This document shows, one piece after another, positions 1-8,884 of a stretch of 64,000 bases of DNA. Numbering within the stretch: position 1 is the stretch's first letter; each line of letters starts with the position of its first letter. Under the pieces are notes generated by a model. That model worked only from the letters and a program-made list of their open reading frames with translations. It was not told the DNA's origin and did not search any database. The stretch is from Nitrospira sp. CG24D (GTDB taxonomy: Bacteria; Nitrospirota; Nitrospiria; Nitrospirales; Nitrospiraceae): NCBI GenBank assembly GCA_002869855.2, contig NEWQ02000011.1, positions 1 through 64,000 of the forward strand. The letters are read 5' to 3'. The position numbers were made by a program, and so were the translations under genes.

Positions 1-53
1 ATCGTCCCAATGTTTACATGCGGCTTCTTCCGCTCAAATTTCGCCTTCGCCAT
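1..53 (-). CDS. tuf: Elongation factor Tu, N-terminal fragment cut by the window edge
   Basis: Read on the minus strand from the ATG at 53-51, the codons give MAKAKFERKKPHVNIGT, the invariant start of EF-Tu, the GTPase that delivers aminoacyl-tRNA to the ribosome. A good Shine-Dalgarno sequence (AGGGAGGA) lies at 62-69. Only 17 codons are inside the window. Three tRNA genes lie directly upstream on the same strand, matching the well-known tRNA-tufB operon of many bacteria, so tuf is probably co-transcribed with them. Confidence 0.95.
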   Translation of the reverse strand, partial: MAKAKFERKKPHVNIGT

Positions 54-159
54 AAAATCAATCCTCCCTAAAAAAACATGATGAGTGAATAGTGATCAAC
101 GCCGGATCAGAAACCTCGGCCTTCATCACTCGCCACCCTTCGCCCAACACAGTCCCGCA

Positions 160-235
160 TGGAGCCCACGACGCGAATCGAACGCGTGACCTCGTCCTTA
201 CCAAGGACGTGCTCTGCCAACTGAGCTACGTGGGC
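160..235 (-). tRNA. tRNA-Thr (anticodon GGU)
   Basis: On the minus strand the 76-nt sequence folds as a complete cloverleaf: 7-bp acceptor GCCCACG/CGTGGGC, D-arm with AGCTCAGTTGG, anticodon stem around the loop TTGGTAA (anticodon GGT), T-loop TTCGATT, and an encoded 3' CCA. It is the tRNA nearest to tuf. Confidence 0.97.
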
Positions 236-284
236 TTTTCGGTCCATCATCTGCATTCCACCCATGACACACATCTCAATTCGA

Positions 285-359
285 TGGAGCGGGCGATGGG
301 ATTTGAACCCACGACAGCCAGCTTGGAAGGCTGGAACTCTACCACTGAGCTACGCCCGC
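285..359 (-). tRNA. tRNA-Gly (anticodon UCC)
   Basis: On the minus strand the 75-nt sequence has acceptor GCGGGCG/CGCCCGC, D-arm AGCTCAGTGG, anticodon loop CTTCCAA (anticodon TCC), T-loop TTCAAAT and an encoded CCA. It is the middle member of the Tyr-Gly-Thr-tuf series. Confidence 0.97.
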
Positions 360-445
360 CCGAATATCGTCAACCGTCCTGTCGCGATCACAACCCGCTA
401 CGGCCTGCTATACTTCTCGCATGACATCAACCCACAGACCTACGC

Positions 446-531
446 TGGTGGGCAGGCAAGGATTTGAACCTTGGAAGACATAAGCCAGCAGATTTACAGT
501 CTGCCCCCTTTGGCCACTTGGGTACCTGCCC
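446..531 (-). tRNA. tRNA-Tyr (anticodon GUA)
   Basis: On the minus strand the 86-nt gene has acceptor GGGCAGG/CCTGCCC, anticodon loop CTGTAAA (anticodon GTA), a long class II variable arm as expected for tRNA-Tyr, T-loop TTCAAAT and an encoded ACCA end. It is the first gene of the tRNA-tuf operon. The promoter should lie at about 540-620; GATAAT on the minus strand near 583 is a weak -10 candidate. Confidence 0.97.
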
Positions 532-766
532 GTTCCAACTCGCCTGCGTACTCACCCTACAAAATTCAAATCAAATTCAGCGAATTATCTCGCCACATTC
601 ATACTGAAAAACTAGAGTAAGCCTGTCCGCACACAGCTCTCTCCCCTCATCGAGGAGGAGAAACAGCTGATCTGGCGAACAAGGCTATTTCAAGAAACGC
701 TGGATTCTATTGACGAAGTTGCGCCATGTCAAGAGGAGAAATGGCCTCTCTGCCATTTTTTTCGCC

Positions 767-1681
767 CTATGGGGTCGCGACCGGACAAGGCCGGCCCACA
801 GAAATATTTTTGACCTGACCGACAGCCTTCACGGCCGCCCCGATGAATTTTTCTGGCAAACCAAGCACTTGCTTCATCAGACGCCGACTCTCCTCCAGCG
901 AAAGCTGTGACGCTGGGGCAAGAAAACGCTTCTGCGTCACCCGTCGCTCATCGGGATCCTGAGGGACGTAATACCCTCGGAGTTCACCCGCCTCAATCGC
1001 CCGACGAAACCGAGACACCCACTCCCCGGAGAGCTGAGGGGTTTCATTCATAGACCGCCCCCCCTTCTTGTCGATCTCCAACTGATTCCAGATAGCCCAC
1101 CCGACAAATACCGCCCAGGTTTCGTTCAGGGCTTCCCAGGCCTCAGGATCGGAGAGGTAGCGGACCTCCGTCTCGTGGCTCCGCTGAACCACCGGCGTAA
1201 TGGACACCTCCCGATACCGGCAGACCTGCATCTCACGCGCAAACGCGATCAACTCCTGCTCAGGACCAGACAGCGCCCCGCCAGCCTCTCTCGACTCAAG
1301 ATAGTCGACATAGGCATGGAACAACTCATGGTACAGCACCTCCAGCTCTTTGGGTGTCATGGTCGTGAGCGACCGCAGATCACGCCCCGCGGCATGAAAC
1401 GACAGTGTCCGGTTCAACACCATCCGATGTTCCCCCGGATGATACTCAGCCGCATATATGCGCAGATCGTCGAACTCAAATTGCACGAACTCCGGCGGCA
1501 TGGCCTTCAGAAAACCGGTGGGCAATCGGAGTGTCGTCGCCCCGCTGATGAGCTGCTCCCACATCCGGGCAGACGTGGAAGCCCTCTGCTCTTCGGCCGA
1601 CGACGAGATCGCCCCCACGGCGCAGAGCAGAACCAGGCCGACAAGAACCACGAACGATCGTTGAATCAGGGAGCCGCGCAT
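767..1681 (-). CDS. Exported HExxH putative zinc-peptidase-like protein
   Basis: This 304-residue protein has a hydrophobic N-terminal signal segment (about residues 8-28) and is likely periplasmic. The motif HELFH at residues 118-122 fits the HExxH zinc site of gluzincin-type metallopeptidases, and a helix rich in charged and aromatic residues follows. I see no certain third zinc ligand. I cannot assign a named family. The start codon has GAGG four bases upstream. It begins 44 bp after the helicase stop on the same strand and is probably co-transcribed with it. The pairing of an exported protein with a DNA helicase gives no clear functional hint. The catalytic role is inferred from one motif only. 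Confidence 0.75.
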   Translation of the reverse strand: MRGSLIQRSFVVLVGLVLLCAVGAISSSAEEQRASTSARMWEQLISGATTLRLPTGFLKAMPPEFVQFEFDDLRIYAAEYHPGEHRMVLNRTLSFHAAGRDLRSLTTMTPKELEVLYHELFHAYVDYLESREAGGALSGPEQELIAFAREMQVCRYREVSITPVVQRSHETEVRYLSDPEAWEALNETWAVFVGWAIWNQLEIDKKGGRSMNETPQLSGEWVSRFRRAIEAGELRGYYVPQDPDERRVTQKRFLAPASQLSLEESRRLMKQVLGLPEKFIGAAVKAVGQVKNISVGRPCPVATP

Positions 1682-1725
1682 GCGACCTCAGAAAGAATGG
1701 AGGGCGAGACCGTCATACCAGTGAA

Positions 1726-3753
1726 CTAATAGTCCTGATCGCGATAGCTACCCCAATTACCTCGCCCGCCTTCTTCGACCAATGCCACCGTGTCGAACAG
1801 ATCAGAGGAAACATGGTCCAGGAACCGGGAGGGCTTCGACAACAACATCCCGCTGCTCTTGTCGTAGACATTAATGGGATAGGTCAGAAAGAGATGGCGC
1901 TTGGCCCGAGTGACGGAGACATAAAACAACCGCCGCTCCTCCTCCAAATCCTCATCCGCGACAAACGAGTAGACCGACGGAAACCGGCCGTCCACGATCC
2001 AGATCACGAACACCGCCTGCCACTCCAACCCCTTAGCCGAGTGGATCGTCGAGAGCACCAGCCGCTCATCATCCCGATCAGGCGCATCCACACCCGAAGC
2101 GCTCCCGTCCGGCGGCTCCAGGGCCAGATCGGCAAGAAACTCATTCACGCCGGGATAGCCTTCGGCAATCGTATGAAGATGATCGAGATCCCGCGTACGC
2201 TTAGGATAGTCGTCGTACTGTTCCTTAAGAATCGGAAGATAGTACTCGTAGATATGATTCACCTGCTCCGATGGCGAGCGATTATCGGCGCCCGAGAGAC
2301 TCTCCAGCGTATTCGCCAGATTCTTGAGCCCCTGGCCGGAGCGGCCACTCACCCCGCGCAACACATCGAATGGCTGCCCGCCCTTCACAATGGCCGCGAG
2401 CAGATCGTGCGCCTTCTTCGGCCCGACCCCTTCCACCAACATCAGCACCCGATTCCAGCTGACCGTATCCAGCGGATTGGCGATCACCCGCACATGCGCG
2501 AGCAGGTCTTTCACATGCGCCGTCTCGATAAACTTGACGCCGCCGCGCTTAATGAAAGGCAGCCCCTTACGCGACAACTCGATTTCCAAATCGAAGGAAT
2601 GAAAGCTGGACCGGAAAAGTACCGCCACTTCACTCAGCGGCACACCCTCTTCACGCAACTCCAGAATCTTCTGCGCGATAAAGCGGGACTGCGTGTTCTC
2701 GCCCGCCGCTTCCACCAGCGACGGCAGCGGCCCGTCGATCTTCCGCGTGAAGAGTCGCTTCGTATACTTCTCCGCCGCCTCGTCGATAATGCAGTTCGCC
2801 AGATTCAGAATCGGCTGCGTACTGCGATAGTTTTCTTCCAGCTTGTAGATCTGCGTGCCGGGGAACAACTGCGGAAACTCCATGATGTTCTTGAACGTCG
2901 CCCCGCGGAACGCATAGATCGATTGCGAATCGTCCCCCACCACCATCACATTATTGTGGGTGGCCGCCAGCTTCCGGACGACTTCAGCCTGCAACCGGTT
3001 CGTATCCTGATACTCATCCACTAAGATGTAGCGAAACTGCCGCGAGATCGTCATCCGCGCCGTCTCGTCCAAGAGTAACAGCTGCCGCAGCATTACCAGT
3101 AGATCGTCATAGTCGAGCAACTGCTTCTGCCGCTTGGCCGACTGATAGGCCGTTTTCAACCGGCTCAAATCTTCGATGTGATCGGCAAAATGCCCGAACT
3201 CGTCCAGGATGATCTCTTCCAGCGAGCGCAGCGTGTTCTCGCTCTTGCTGATCATCTCCATGATCGTCCCCTTGCGGGGGAAGCGTTTGTCTTTTTCATT
3301 CAGCCCGAGCTGCGAACGCACCAGCGCGATCAAGTCTTCCGCATCGCCGCGGTCCAGAATCGTGAAGCCCGGCTCCACCCCGATCGACCGGCCATAGCGG
3401 CGCAACAACAGGTTCGCCACCGAATGGAACGTGCCACCACAGACACGCTCACTACGCGCGCCGATGAGTTCACCGGCCCGCTGCAACATTTCTTGCGCCG
3501 ACTTACGGGTGAACGTGAGAAGGAGAATATTCGAGGGATCGACACCAGAATCAATCAGGTAAGCCACGCGATAGACCAGCGTGCGCGTCTTGCCGCTGCC
3601 CGCGCCGGCGATCACCAGCGACGGGCCTTCACCCGCCGTCACCGCCGCCAACTGCTGCGAGTTCAACGCCGCGGCATAATCGATCGACAGCTTGCGCGGC
3701 GTAGCGTCATCATCGGAGCGCTTGAGGACGTAGGTTTTAATTTCTCGTTCCAT
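1726..3753 (-). CDS. uvrD: UvrD/PcrA/Rep-family 3'-5' DNA helicase
   Basis: This 675-residue superfamily 1A helicase should translocate on single-stranded DNA and unwind duplexes in repair or replication restart. All core motifs are visible in order: Q motif LNSQQLAAV, Walker A GAGSGKT (residues 50-56), GTFHS (Ib), VDEYQDTN (II), GDDSQSIYAFRG (III), ENYRST (IV), TIHSAKGLEW (V) and VSVTRAKRHL (VI). It is slightly shorter than typical UvrD (about 720) and seems to lack the long C-terminal tail that binds partners. UvrD, PcrA and Rep cannot be separated by eye. It is transcribed on the minus strand ahead of the HExxH gene. Confidence 0.95.
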   Translation of the reverse strand: MEREIKTYVLKRSDDDATPRKLSIDYAAALNSQQLAAVTAGEGPSLVIAGAGSGKTRTLVYRVAYLIDSGVDPSNILLLTFTRKSAQEMLQRAGELIGARSERVCGGTFHSVANLLLRRYGRSIGVEPGFTILDRGDAEDLIALVRSQLGLNEKDKRFPRKGTIMEMISKSENTLRSLEEIILDEFGHFADHIEDLSRLKTAYQSAKRQKQLLDYDDLLVMLRQLLLLDETARMTISRQFRYILVDEYQDTNRLQAEVVRKLAATHNNVMVVGDDSQSIYAFRGATFKNIMEFPQLFPGTQIYKLEENYRSTQPILNLANCIIDEAAEKYTKRLFTRKIDGPLPSLVEAAGENTQSRFIAQKILELREEGVPLSEVAVLFRSSFHSFDLEIELSRKGLPFIKRGGVKFIETAHVKDLLAHVRVIANPLDTVSWNRVLMLVEGVGPKKAHDLLAAIVKGGQPFDVLRGVSGRSGQGLKNLANTLESLSGADNRSPSEQVNHIYEYYLPILKEQYDDYPKRTRDLDHLHTIAEGYPGVNEFLADLALEPPDGSASGVDAPDRDDERLVLSTIHSAKGLEWQAVFVIWIVDGRFPSVYSFVADEDLEEERRLFYVSVTRAKRHLFLTYPINVYDKSSGMLLSKPSRFLDHVSSDLFDTVALVEEGGRGNWGSYRDQDY

Positions 3754-3871
3754 GAATTACCAGAGGAAGGCCGAGCGACATGATACCAATCAGCGGGCTG
3801 GGCTGTATAACACACCGCCGAACCCCTTCTCAACGAGCCAGCCCCTGCGCTAAGTCCCTGAAGCCACCCCT

Positions 3872-3900
3872 TTCATCCCCAAACATCCCTCCGCTATAAT
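3872..3900 (+). promoter_or_regulatory. Putative sigma-70 promoter for the 3925 gene
   Basis: A perfect -10 TATAAT at 3895-3900, preceded by TTCATC at 3872-3877 with a 17-bp spacer (weak -35). It is followed by AGGAG at 3915-3919 and the ATG at 3925, so the 5' UTR would be about 18 nt. Confidence 0.55.
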
Positions 3901-3924
3901 CGCCCTCCTTGAACAGGAGCACTT

Positions 3925-4773
3925 ATGGGAACCGCCAATAAAGAATACCAAGCGCAACTTCGCCAACTCGCCGAACTCATGCTCGCCGTCTCGGGCGAAT
4001 CCGTCACGATGATGAAGCGCAACGCCCCGGAGCAGGCGCTGAAGCTAAAGCGGCAGGATGAGTGGGGCATCTATCTCGAATTCCTGAAAGTCATGTTCAA
4101 CCTGACCGACCGGCTGACGGCGCTGCACATCCCGATCAAGGATCAGTTGGAATTCATGAACGGATTGGAAGACGCGGTGACCACTCAATTGAAGACTGTG
4201 CTGGAGCCGGCATTCGGCAACAATGCGGATCAGATGGAAATCGTCCTGACAGTCGGCAACGCCGTGGCGGAAAGCCGCGACCTCTACGAGAAATACAAAT
4301 TCCTCATCACCGAAGACTCAAAACCGAAGAATGAACTCTTTCAGGCCTTTGCTGAGCGCGTCGCCCAGACACTAGGAGCCTCGCAAAACGGCCAGGTCAT
4401 CGCCGCCGCAACCCTGTGCGCGAGCGCCATTATTCCAGCCGTCAGCGCCGTCCTGCAGGGACAAGCGCCGCCTACGGCCGCGCCCTCCACTCCGACTCAG
4501 CAACCAGCAAACGCTACCGGCAACGGTGAGCCGGCCAAGAAAGGTCCGACGGGGCAGGACATCAAGCTCGTGAGCCTCATGTCGAATGTGAGCGGCGAAG
4601 AAGTCGAAACACGCTGGGGCCTCCATCCGCGTTTTCGCGGGGATCTGACACCCGCCGAGCTGCAGCAGCTCACCAAGCACCTGAACCGAGTTGCAAAAAT
4701 CCTTGGCGAACGCTACGCCGCCGTGGCATTCTCTGAGGAATGGAACTCATGGCACAAGACCGGACACGCCTGA
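3925..4773 (+). CDS. Conserved-looking hypothetical protein, cytoplasmic, two-part
   Basis: A 282-residue protein without signal peptide or obvious membrane helix. Residues about 1-165 are mostly helical and charged; a Pro/Thr/Ala-rich linker spans about 185-205; a compact C-terminal part (about 215-282) includes GQDIKLVSLMSNVSGEEVETRWGL in two halves around a Met-Ser-Asn core. I do not recognise the family. The start is well supported by AGGAG five bases upstream and a TATAAT box. Glycogen phosphorylase follows after 77 bp on the same strand, so they may be co-transcribed, but nothing in this protein suggests a carbohydrate role. Confidence 0.8.
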   Translation: MGTANKEYQAQLRQLAELMLAVSGESVTMMKRNAPEQALKLKRQDEWGIYLEFLKVMFNLTDRLTALHIPIKDQLEFMNGLEDAVTTQLKTVLEPAFGNNADQMEIVLTVGNAVAESRDLYEKYKFLITEDSKPKNELFQAFAERVAQTLGASQNGQVIAAATLCASAIIPAVSAVLQGQAPPTAAPSTPTQQPANATGNGEPAKKGPTGQDIKLVSLMSNVSGEEVETRWGLHPRFRGDLTPAELQQLTKHLNRVAKILGERYAAVAFSEEWNSWHKTGHA

Positions 4774-4850
4774 CCACGGCTCAACCGATCCGCCAGTCTT
4801 CAGCCGATCGCCTCTAACTTCCTCAATGCGCCTCACGCAAAGGAGCCAGT

Positions 4851-7010
4851 GTGGATACTGTCGAGAACACGAATCCTATTCCTAAGCACCTCCCGCAGAA
4901 TCTGATCCGTCTAGCAGAACTCTCACAAAACCTTTGGTGGAGCTGGACGCTGGAGGCCCGGCAACTGTTCGAACTGATCGACCCGACCCTCTGGTACTTC
5001 ACCCATCACAATCCGGTTCGTCTACTCCAGGAAGTAAAGCCCGAACGGCTCCAGCAACTCGTGCACGATCCGATGTTTGTCCGGCTTTACTCGGCGGTGA
5101 TGAAAAGCTTTGACGAATACCGTCTGGGCAACGGCACGTGGTACGGCAAGACGTACGGCCATCCGAAGAGCCCGTCCATCGCCTATTTCTCGGCAGAATT
5201 TGGCCTGCACATTTCCATCCCCATCTATAGCGGCGGCCTGGGCATTCTTGCCGGCGACCATTGCAAAGAAGCCAGCGATCTGGGCGTGCCGCTCGTGGGC
5301 ATCGGCTTCATGTATCCGCAGGGCTATTTTCGTCAACGGATCACGCCGGAAGGCTGGCAGGAAGCCGCCTATGCGCCGTTCAACCGCGAAGAGTCCCCGA
5401 TCCGCCCGGCCCTCACTCCATCAGGCGCCCCCTGCAGAATTACGGTCGTGATGGGCCATCGTACGGTCGCCGCACAGGTGTGGCGCGTCGACGTCGGACG
5501 CATCGTGCTCTATTTGATCGACACCGATGTCCCGGAAAATAATCCGGAGAACCGGGCACTGTCGGCTCGCCTCTACGGGGGCGACCAGGAAATTCGTCTC
5601 TGCCAGGAAATCCTCCTGGGCATCGGCGGCGTGCGCATGCTGCGGGAACTCGGGATCAATCCGACCGTCTTCCATGCCAATGAAGGACACTCGGCTTTTC
5701 TGACGCTGGAACGTATCCGTGAATTCGTCCAGAAGGGATCGACCCACGCCGAAGCCAGCGAACTGGTTCGCCAGAGCACGGTCTTTACGACCCATACCCC
5801 GGTCCCGGCCGGCCATGATGTCTTCCCCCATCATTTGATGGATCGTTACTTCGCGGGCTATTGGGAACAACTGGGATTGAGTCGGGAGGAATTCCTCCGG
5901 CTAGGCGAAACACCGGAATCGCGCGGACAGGGCTTCAACATGACGGCGCTCGCCATGAACCAGGCGGCGCACGTGAACGGCGTGAGCCGTGAACATGGCC
6001 GGGTCTCCCGCGAGATGTGGCAGCACCATTGGCCCGGCCTCGCGACGGATCTGGTGCCGATCAAGAGCGTGACCAACGGCATTCACGCTCCGACCTGGAT
6101 CGGCCCGGAGATGAGCCAGCTCTACGGCAAATTCCTCGGCCCGAACTGGGCCGAGCGTTGCGACGAGCAGGCCATGTGGCAGCGCGTCAGCGATATCCCT
6201 GACAGCCAGCTCTGGGCCGTGCGGCAACTCATGAAACGGAAACTGATGGGCTTCATCCGCGAGCGCGCCAGAACCGGCTGGATCAACGGCCATCTGCAGT
6301 CCTCGCAAGTCATCGCCCGCGGGACACTATTGGATCCGGAAGCCTTGACCATTGGATTCGCTCGCCGCTTCGCGACCTACAAACGGGCGACATTGCTCTT
6401 CCGCGATCTCGAACGGCTGAAACGCTTGCTGCAGAATCACTGGAGGCCGGTGCAGCTCGTGTTCGCAGGCAAGGCCCATCCCGCCGATGAACCGGGCCGC
6501 TACTTCATCCATGAGGTCGTGAATTTCTGCAACGACCACAAGCTCGGCGGCCACATCGCCTTTCTCGAAGACTACGACATGCACATGGCCAAGTTCTTAG
6601 TGCAGGGCGTGGATGTGTGGCTCAACACGCCGCGCTTCCCCCTTGAAGCCAGCGGCACCAGCGGGATGAAGGCCGCTTTGAACGGCGTCATCAACTGCAG
6701 CGTGCTCGACGGCTGGTGGAAAGAAGGCTACAACGGCGCGAACGGCTGGGGCATCGACCCGCTGCCGCCCTCGACCGACCAGCACGAGCAGGATGTCCAT
6801 GACTCGGAAGAGCTCTACCGCCTGCTTGAACAAGAAGTCGTACCCCTTTACTATCAGCGCGACCTCGACGGCACGCCGCGAGGCTGGCTGCAAATGGTGA
6901 AGGAATGTATCCGGACGGTCGCCCCTCAGTTCTGCACGAAGCGCATGGTGAAGGACTACGTCGAGACGATGTACAGCGGAGCCGCTGCCCGCACGCCGTC
7001 GTCATGGTAA
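4851..7010 (+). CDS. glgP: Alpha-glucan (glycogen/maltodextrin) phosphorylase, short GT35 form
   Basis: This 719-residue enzyme should release glucose 1-phosphate from alpha-1,4-glucans with pyridoxal phosphate. The PLP-lysine region EASGTSGMKAALNG is intact near the C-terminus (about residues 600-613). FARRFATYKRA and an active-site HANEGHSAF (family-typical) are also present. Its length matches the short alpha-glucan phosphorylases of thermophiles and Nitrospira rather than the roughly 820-residue GlgP of enterobacteria. The start is a GTG at 4851 with AAAGGAG about 8 bases upstream. The stop overlaps the ATG of the next gene (ATGGTAA), implying coupled translation. Confidence 0.93.
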   Translation: MDTVENTNPIPKHLPQNLIRLAELSQNLWWSWTLEARQLFELIDPTLWYFTHHNPVRLLQEVKPERLQQLVHDPMFVRLYSAVMKSFDEYRLGNGTWYGKTYGHPKSPSIAYFSAEFGLHISIPIYSGGLGILAGDHCKEASDLGVPLVGIGFMYPQGYFRQRITPEGWQEAAYAPFNREESPIRPALTPSGAPCRITVVMGHRTVAAQVWRVDVGRIVLYLIDTDVPENNPENRALSARLYGGDQEIRLCQEILLGIGGVRMLRELGINPTVFHANEGHSAFLTLERIREFVQKGSTHAEASELVRQSTVFTTHTPVPAGHDVFPHHLMDRYFAGYWEQLGLSREEFLRLGETPESRGQGFNMTALAMNQAAHVNGVSREHGRVSREMWQHHWPGLATDLVPIKSVTNGIHAPTWIGPEMSQLYGKFLGPNWAERCDEQAMWQRVSDIPDSQLWAVRQLMKRKLMGFIRERARTGWINGHLQSSQVIARGTLLDPEALTIGFARRFATYKRATLLFRDLERLKRLLQNHWRPVQLVFAGKAHPADEPGRYFIHEVVNFCNDHKLGGHIAFLEDYDMHMAKFLVQGVDVWLNTPRFPLEASGTSGMKAALNGVINCSVLDGWWKEGYNGANGWGIDPLPPSTDQHEQDVHDSEELYRLLEQEVVPLYYQRDLDGTPRGWLQMVKECIRTVAPQFCTKRMVKDYVETMYSGAAARTPSSW

Positions 7011-8413
7011 AAGTCTCCGCGGCGGGACTTGCATACCGTGCGAAGCAGAGTGCCTTAGCTGTGCCACTTTGCTTCGCCGTTATGGCAGGTCTGTCTCTCC
7101 TCCTTGCAGCACCAATTGAAACCCTGGCCGCGACCTCCCCGACTTCCTCCCAAGACAAAGGCCTCCTCGCTCTCTTTAAGGCAGGCGACTACCCGGCCAT
7201 CGTGCAACGCTTTCAGACGCTCCCCAAAGACGCCACGCCGTCAAAAGAAATGCTCCGCCTGGCCTTCCAGAGCTTTGTGAAACTCGGACGCGGGGAAGAA
7301 GCCCTGCCGTTGTATCCTCGTATCAAGACTGAAGGCCAACCGGACGATCTAACGTTGCTCAACCCCCTCGCGCTCAGCCTCGTAACCAGCCGTGTGCGCG
7401 ATCAGAAAGAGCATGTGCGTATCGCTGCCTACACCGTCCTGGCCGAACTGGGCCTTCCGGAAACCGGTCCGCTCTTGGAAGACGGCCTGTTGAATAGCTC
7501 AGTGTTGGTGCGCGCACGCGCCGCGGAAGCAATCGGACGCGCCGGTCTCGCCGCTAAGTCAGGCGCACTGAAGCGGGCGATGAACGACGAGGCGCCGAGC
7601 GTCCGCATCGCGGCGATGAATGCGCTGGGCGATGCCCGTGTCATGGAGATGAAACCGCGGTTGATTGAAATCGGTCGGACCGAAGAAGGCCCCGAGGCCA
7701 TCTTCGCCTATGCGGCCCTCTATAAGATGGGCCAGACCGACATGCTCATCGACATCACGAACGCCGCCACCTTGCCGGATGCCGAAGTCCGTATGGCCGC
7801 GATCGGCGTCCTGGGCCGGCTGAAACGGCCGGCAAGTCTGGCCGTGCTTAGTCAGGCGGTGTATGACCCCAACCCATCTGTGCGGGCCTTTGCCGCCGGA
7901 GCCCTGGGAGAGTTCGGATCCCCCGGAGGAGTCGCCCCACTGACTCATGCATTGGGCGATGAGATGGCGATGGTGCGCGGTGTGGCCGCTGGCAGCCTAG
8001 GCCGATTAGGGCTCAAAGAGAATCGCCCCTTGTTGCAGGCCCTCACCAGAGACCCCAGCCTACAAGTGCGAGCCAGCGCTGCGGAAAGCCTGCTTCGTCT
8101 GGGTGATTCATCGGTCTTGCTCATGGCGACAGACCTGGCGAGAAACCCGGACCCGTCTATTCGCGGAAGCGCGGCCCAAGCGTTGAGCGCAACGTCAGAC
8201 AAGGAAGCGTTGTCGGTGCTGCAGGCGCTGCTCCAGGATCAACAACCGCTCCCGCGACTCATGGCCGCAAAGGCCTTGGGCAAGCTCTCCGGGCCCGTGA
8301 TCCCGATTCTTCTGAAAGGGCTGCAAGACTCCGATGAGGCCGTGCGGATCGCCGCAGCCGGCAGCCTCCTGCAACAGACCGCACGCGCCGCACGCCCCAC
8401 GCGCCGGCCCTAG
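7004..8413 (+). CDS. Exported HEAT-repeat protein
   Basis: From the ATG at 7004 (overlapping the glgP stop) the 469-residue product has an N-terminal signal segment (about residues 15-40, ending near ETLAATS). Then comes a short TPR-like stretch (residues about 50-110) and a long array of roughly ten HEAT/PBS-lyase-like repeats of about 31 residues, recognised by recurring VRxxAAxALGxLG. Such solenoids are protein-binding scaffolds; no catalytic residue is evident. An in-frame start at 6905 exists, but it would run inside glgP and hide the signal peptide. The partner is unknown. Confidence 0.85.
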   Translation: MVKVSAAGLAYRAKQSALAVPLCFAVMAGLSLLLAAPIETLAATSPTSSQDKGLLALFKAGDYPAIVQRFQTLPKDATPSKEMLRLAFQSFVKLGRGEEALPLYPRIKTEGQPDDLTLLNPLALSLVTSRVRDQKEHVRIAAYTVLAELGLPETGPLLEDGLLNSSVLVRARAAEAIGRAGLAAKSGALKRAMNDEAPSVRIAAMNALGDARVMEMKPRLIEIGRTEEGPEAIFAYAALYKMGQTDMLIDITNAATLPDAEVRMAAIGVLGRLKRPASLAVLSQAVYDPNPSVRAFAAGALGEFGSPGGVAPLTHALGDEMAMVRGVAAGSLGRLGLKENRPLLQALTRDPSLQVRASAAESLLRLGDSSVLLMATDLARNPDPSIRGSAAQALSATSDKEALSVLQALLQDQQPLPRLMAAKALGKLSGPVIPILLKGLQDSDEAVRIAAAGSLLQQTARAARPTRRP

Positions 8414-8427
8414 ACATCCGGAGGCTC

Positions 8428-8883
8428 ATGCTCAAATTTCTCGGCACGCTGATTCTGATCGCCGCTGCATTCGGGGCCGGCTACTTCGTCGGTCAGCGCC
8501 CGGTCGGCACACTCCAACAGACCGTCACCGATCTCCAGCAATCGATCACGAAGCTGTCGCGCAATGTCTTGGATACCACGCAGGGTATTGAGCGCGATTT
8601 GCGGCGCCGCCAGGGGCTCGTGGATGCGAAGTCACGGGTCGTGCAAGCGAAGGCCAACCTGTTTGATCGCAACTTTGGGGATGCGGCGAAGGAACTGGGG
8701 GAAGCGGTGACGGTCTTGGAACTCGCGACGAAGGGCGCAAAAGCCGATCCTACACTCGACACGGTGCGGGAGCTGGCCAGCACGTTGCGGGAAGTACGCT
8801 TAGAAGTGGCGATGGGGAAATCGATGCCGATGAAACGGCTCGACGAGATCCAGCTGAGACTGGACAAAGAACTGAGCCGGTAG
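8428..8883 (+). CDS. Small membrane-anchored coiled-coil protein
   Basis: A 151-residue protein with one N-terminal transmembrane helix (about residues 4-22, with a GAGYFVG glycine pattern) followed by a mostly helical, heptad-like region (about 30-150) rich in Leu, Lys, Arg and Glu. The topology fits an inner-membrane anchor with a periplasmic coiled coil. GGAGG stands three bases before the ATG. It follows the HEAT-repeat gene by 14 bp and is very likely in the same operon. Family unknown. Confidence 0.8.
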   Translation: MLKFLGTLILIAAAFGAGYFVGQRPVGTLQQTVTDLQQSITKLSRNVLDTTQGIERDLRRRQGLVDAKSRVVQAKANLFDRNFGDAAKELGEAVTVLELATKGAKADPTLDTVRELASTLREVRLEVAMGKSMPMKRLDEIQLRLDKELSR

Positions 8884-8884
8884 G

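Noticed and set aside
1813..3024. 403-codon open frame on the plus strand inside the helicase gene
   Set aside because: Antisense to all helicase motifs; product is Arg/His-rich low-complexity sequence as expected for a shadow frame in GC-rich DNA.
6905..7003. Longer N-terminus of the HEAT-repeat protein
   Set aside because: It lies inside glgP and would bury the signal peptide; ATG 7004 overlaps the glgP stop as in coupled operons.
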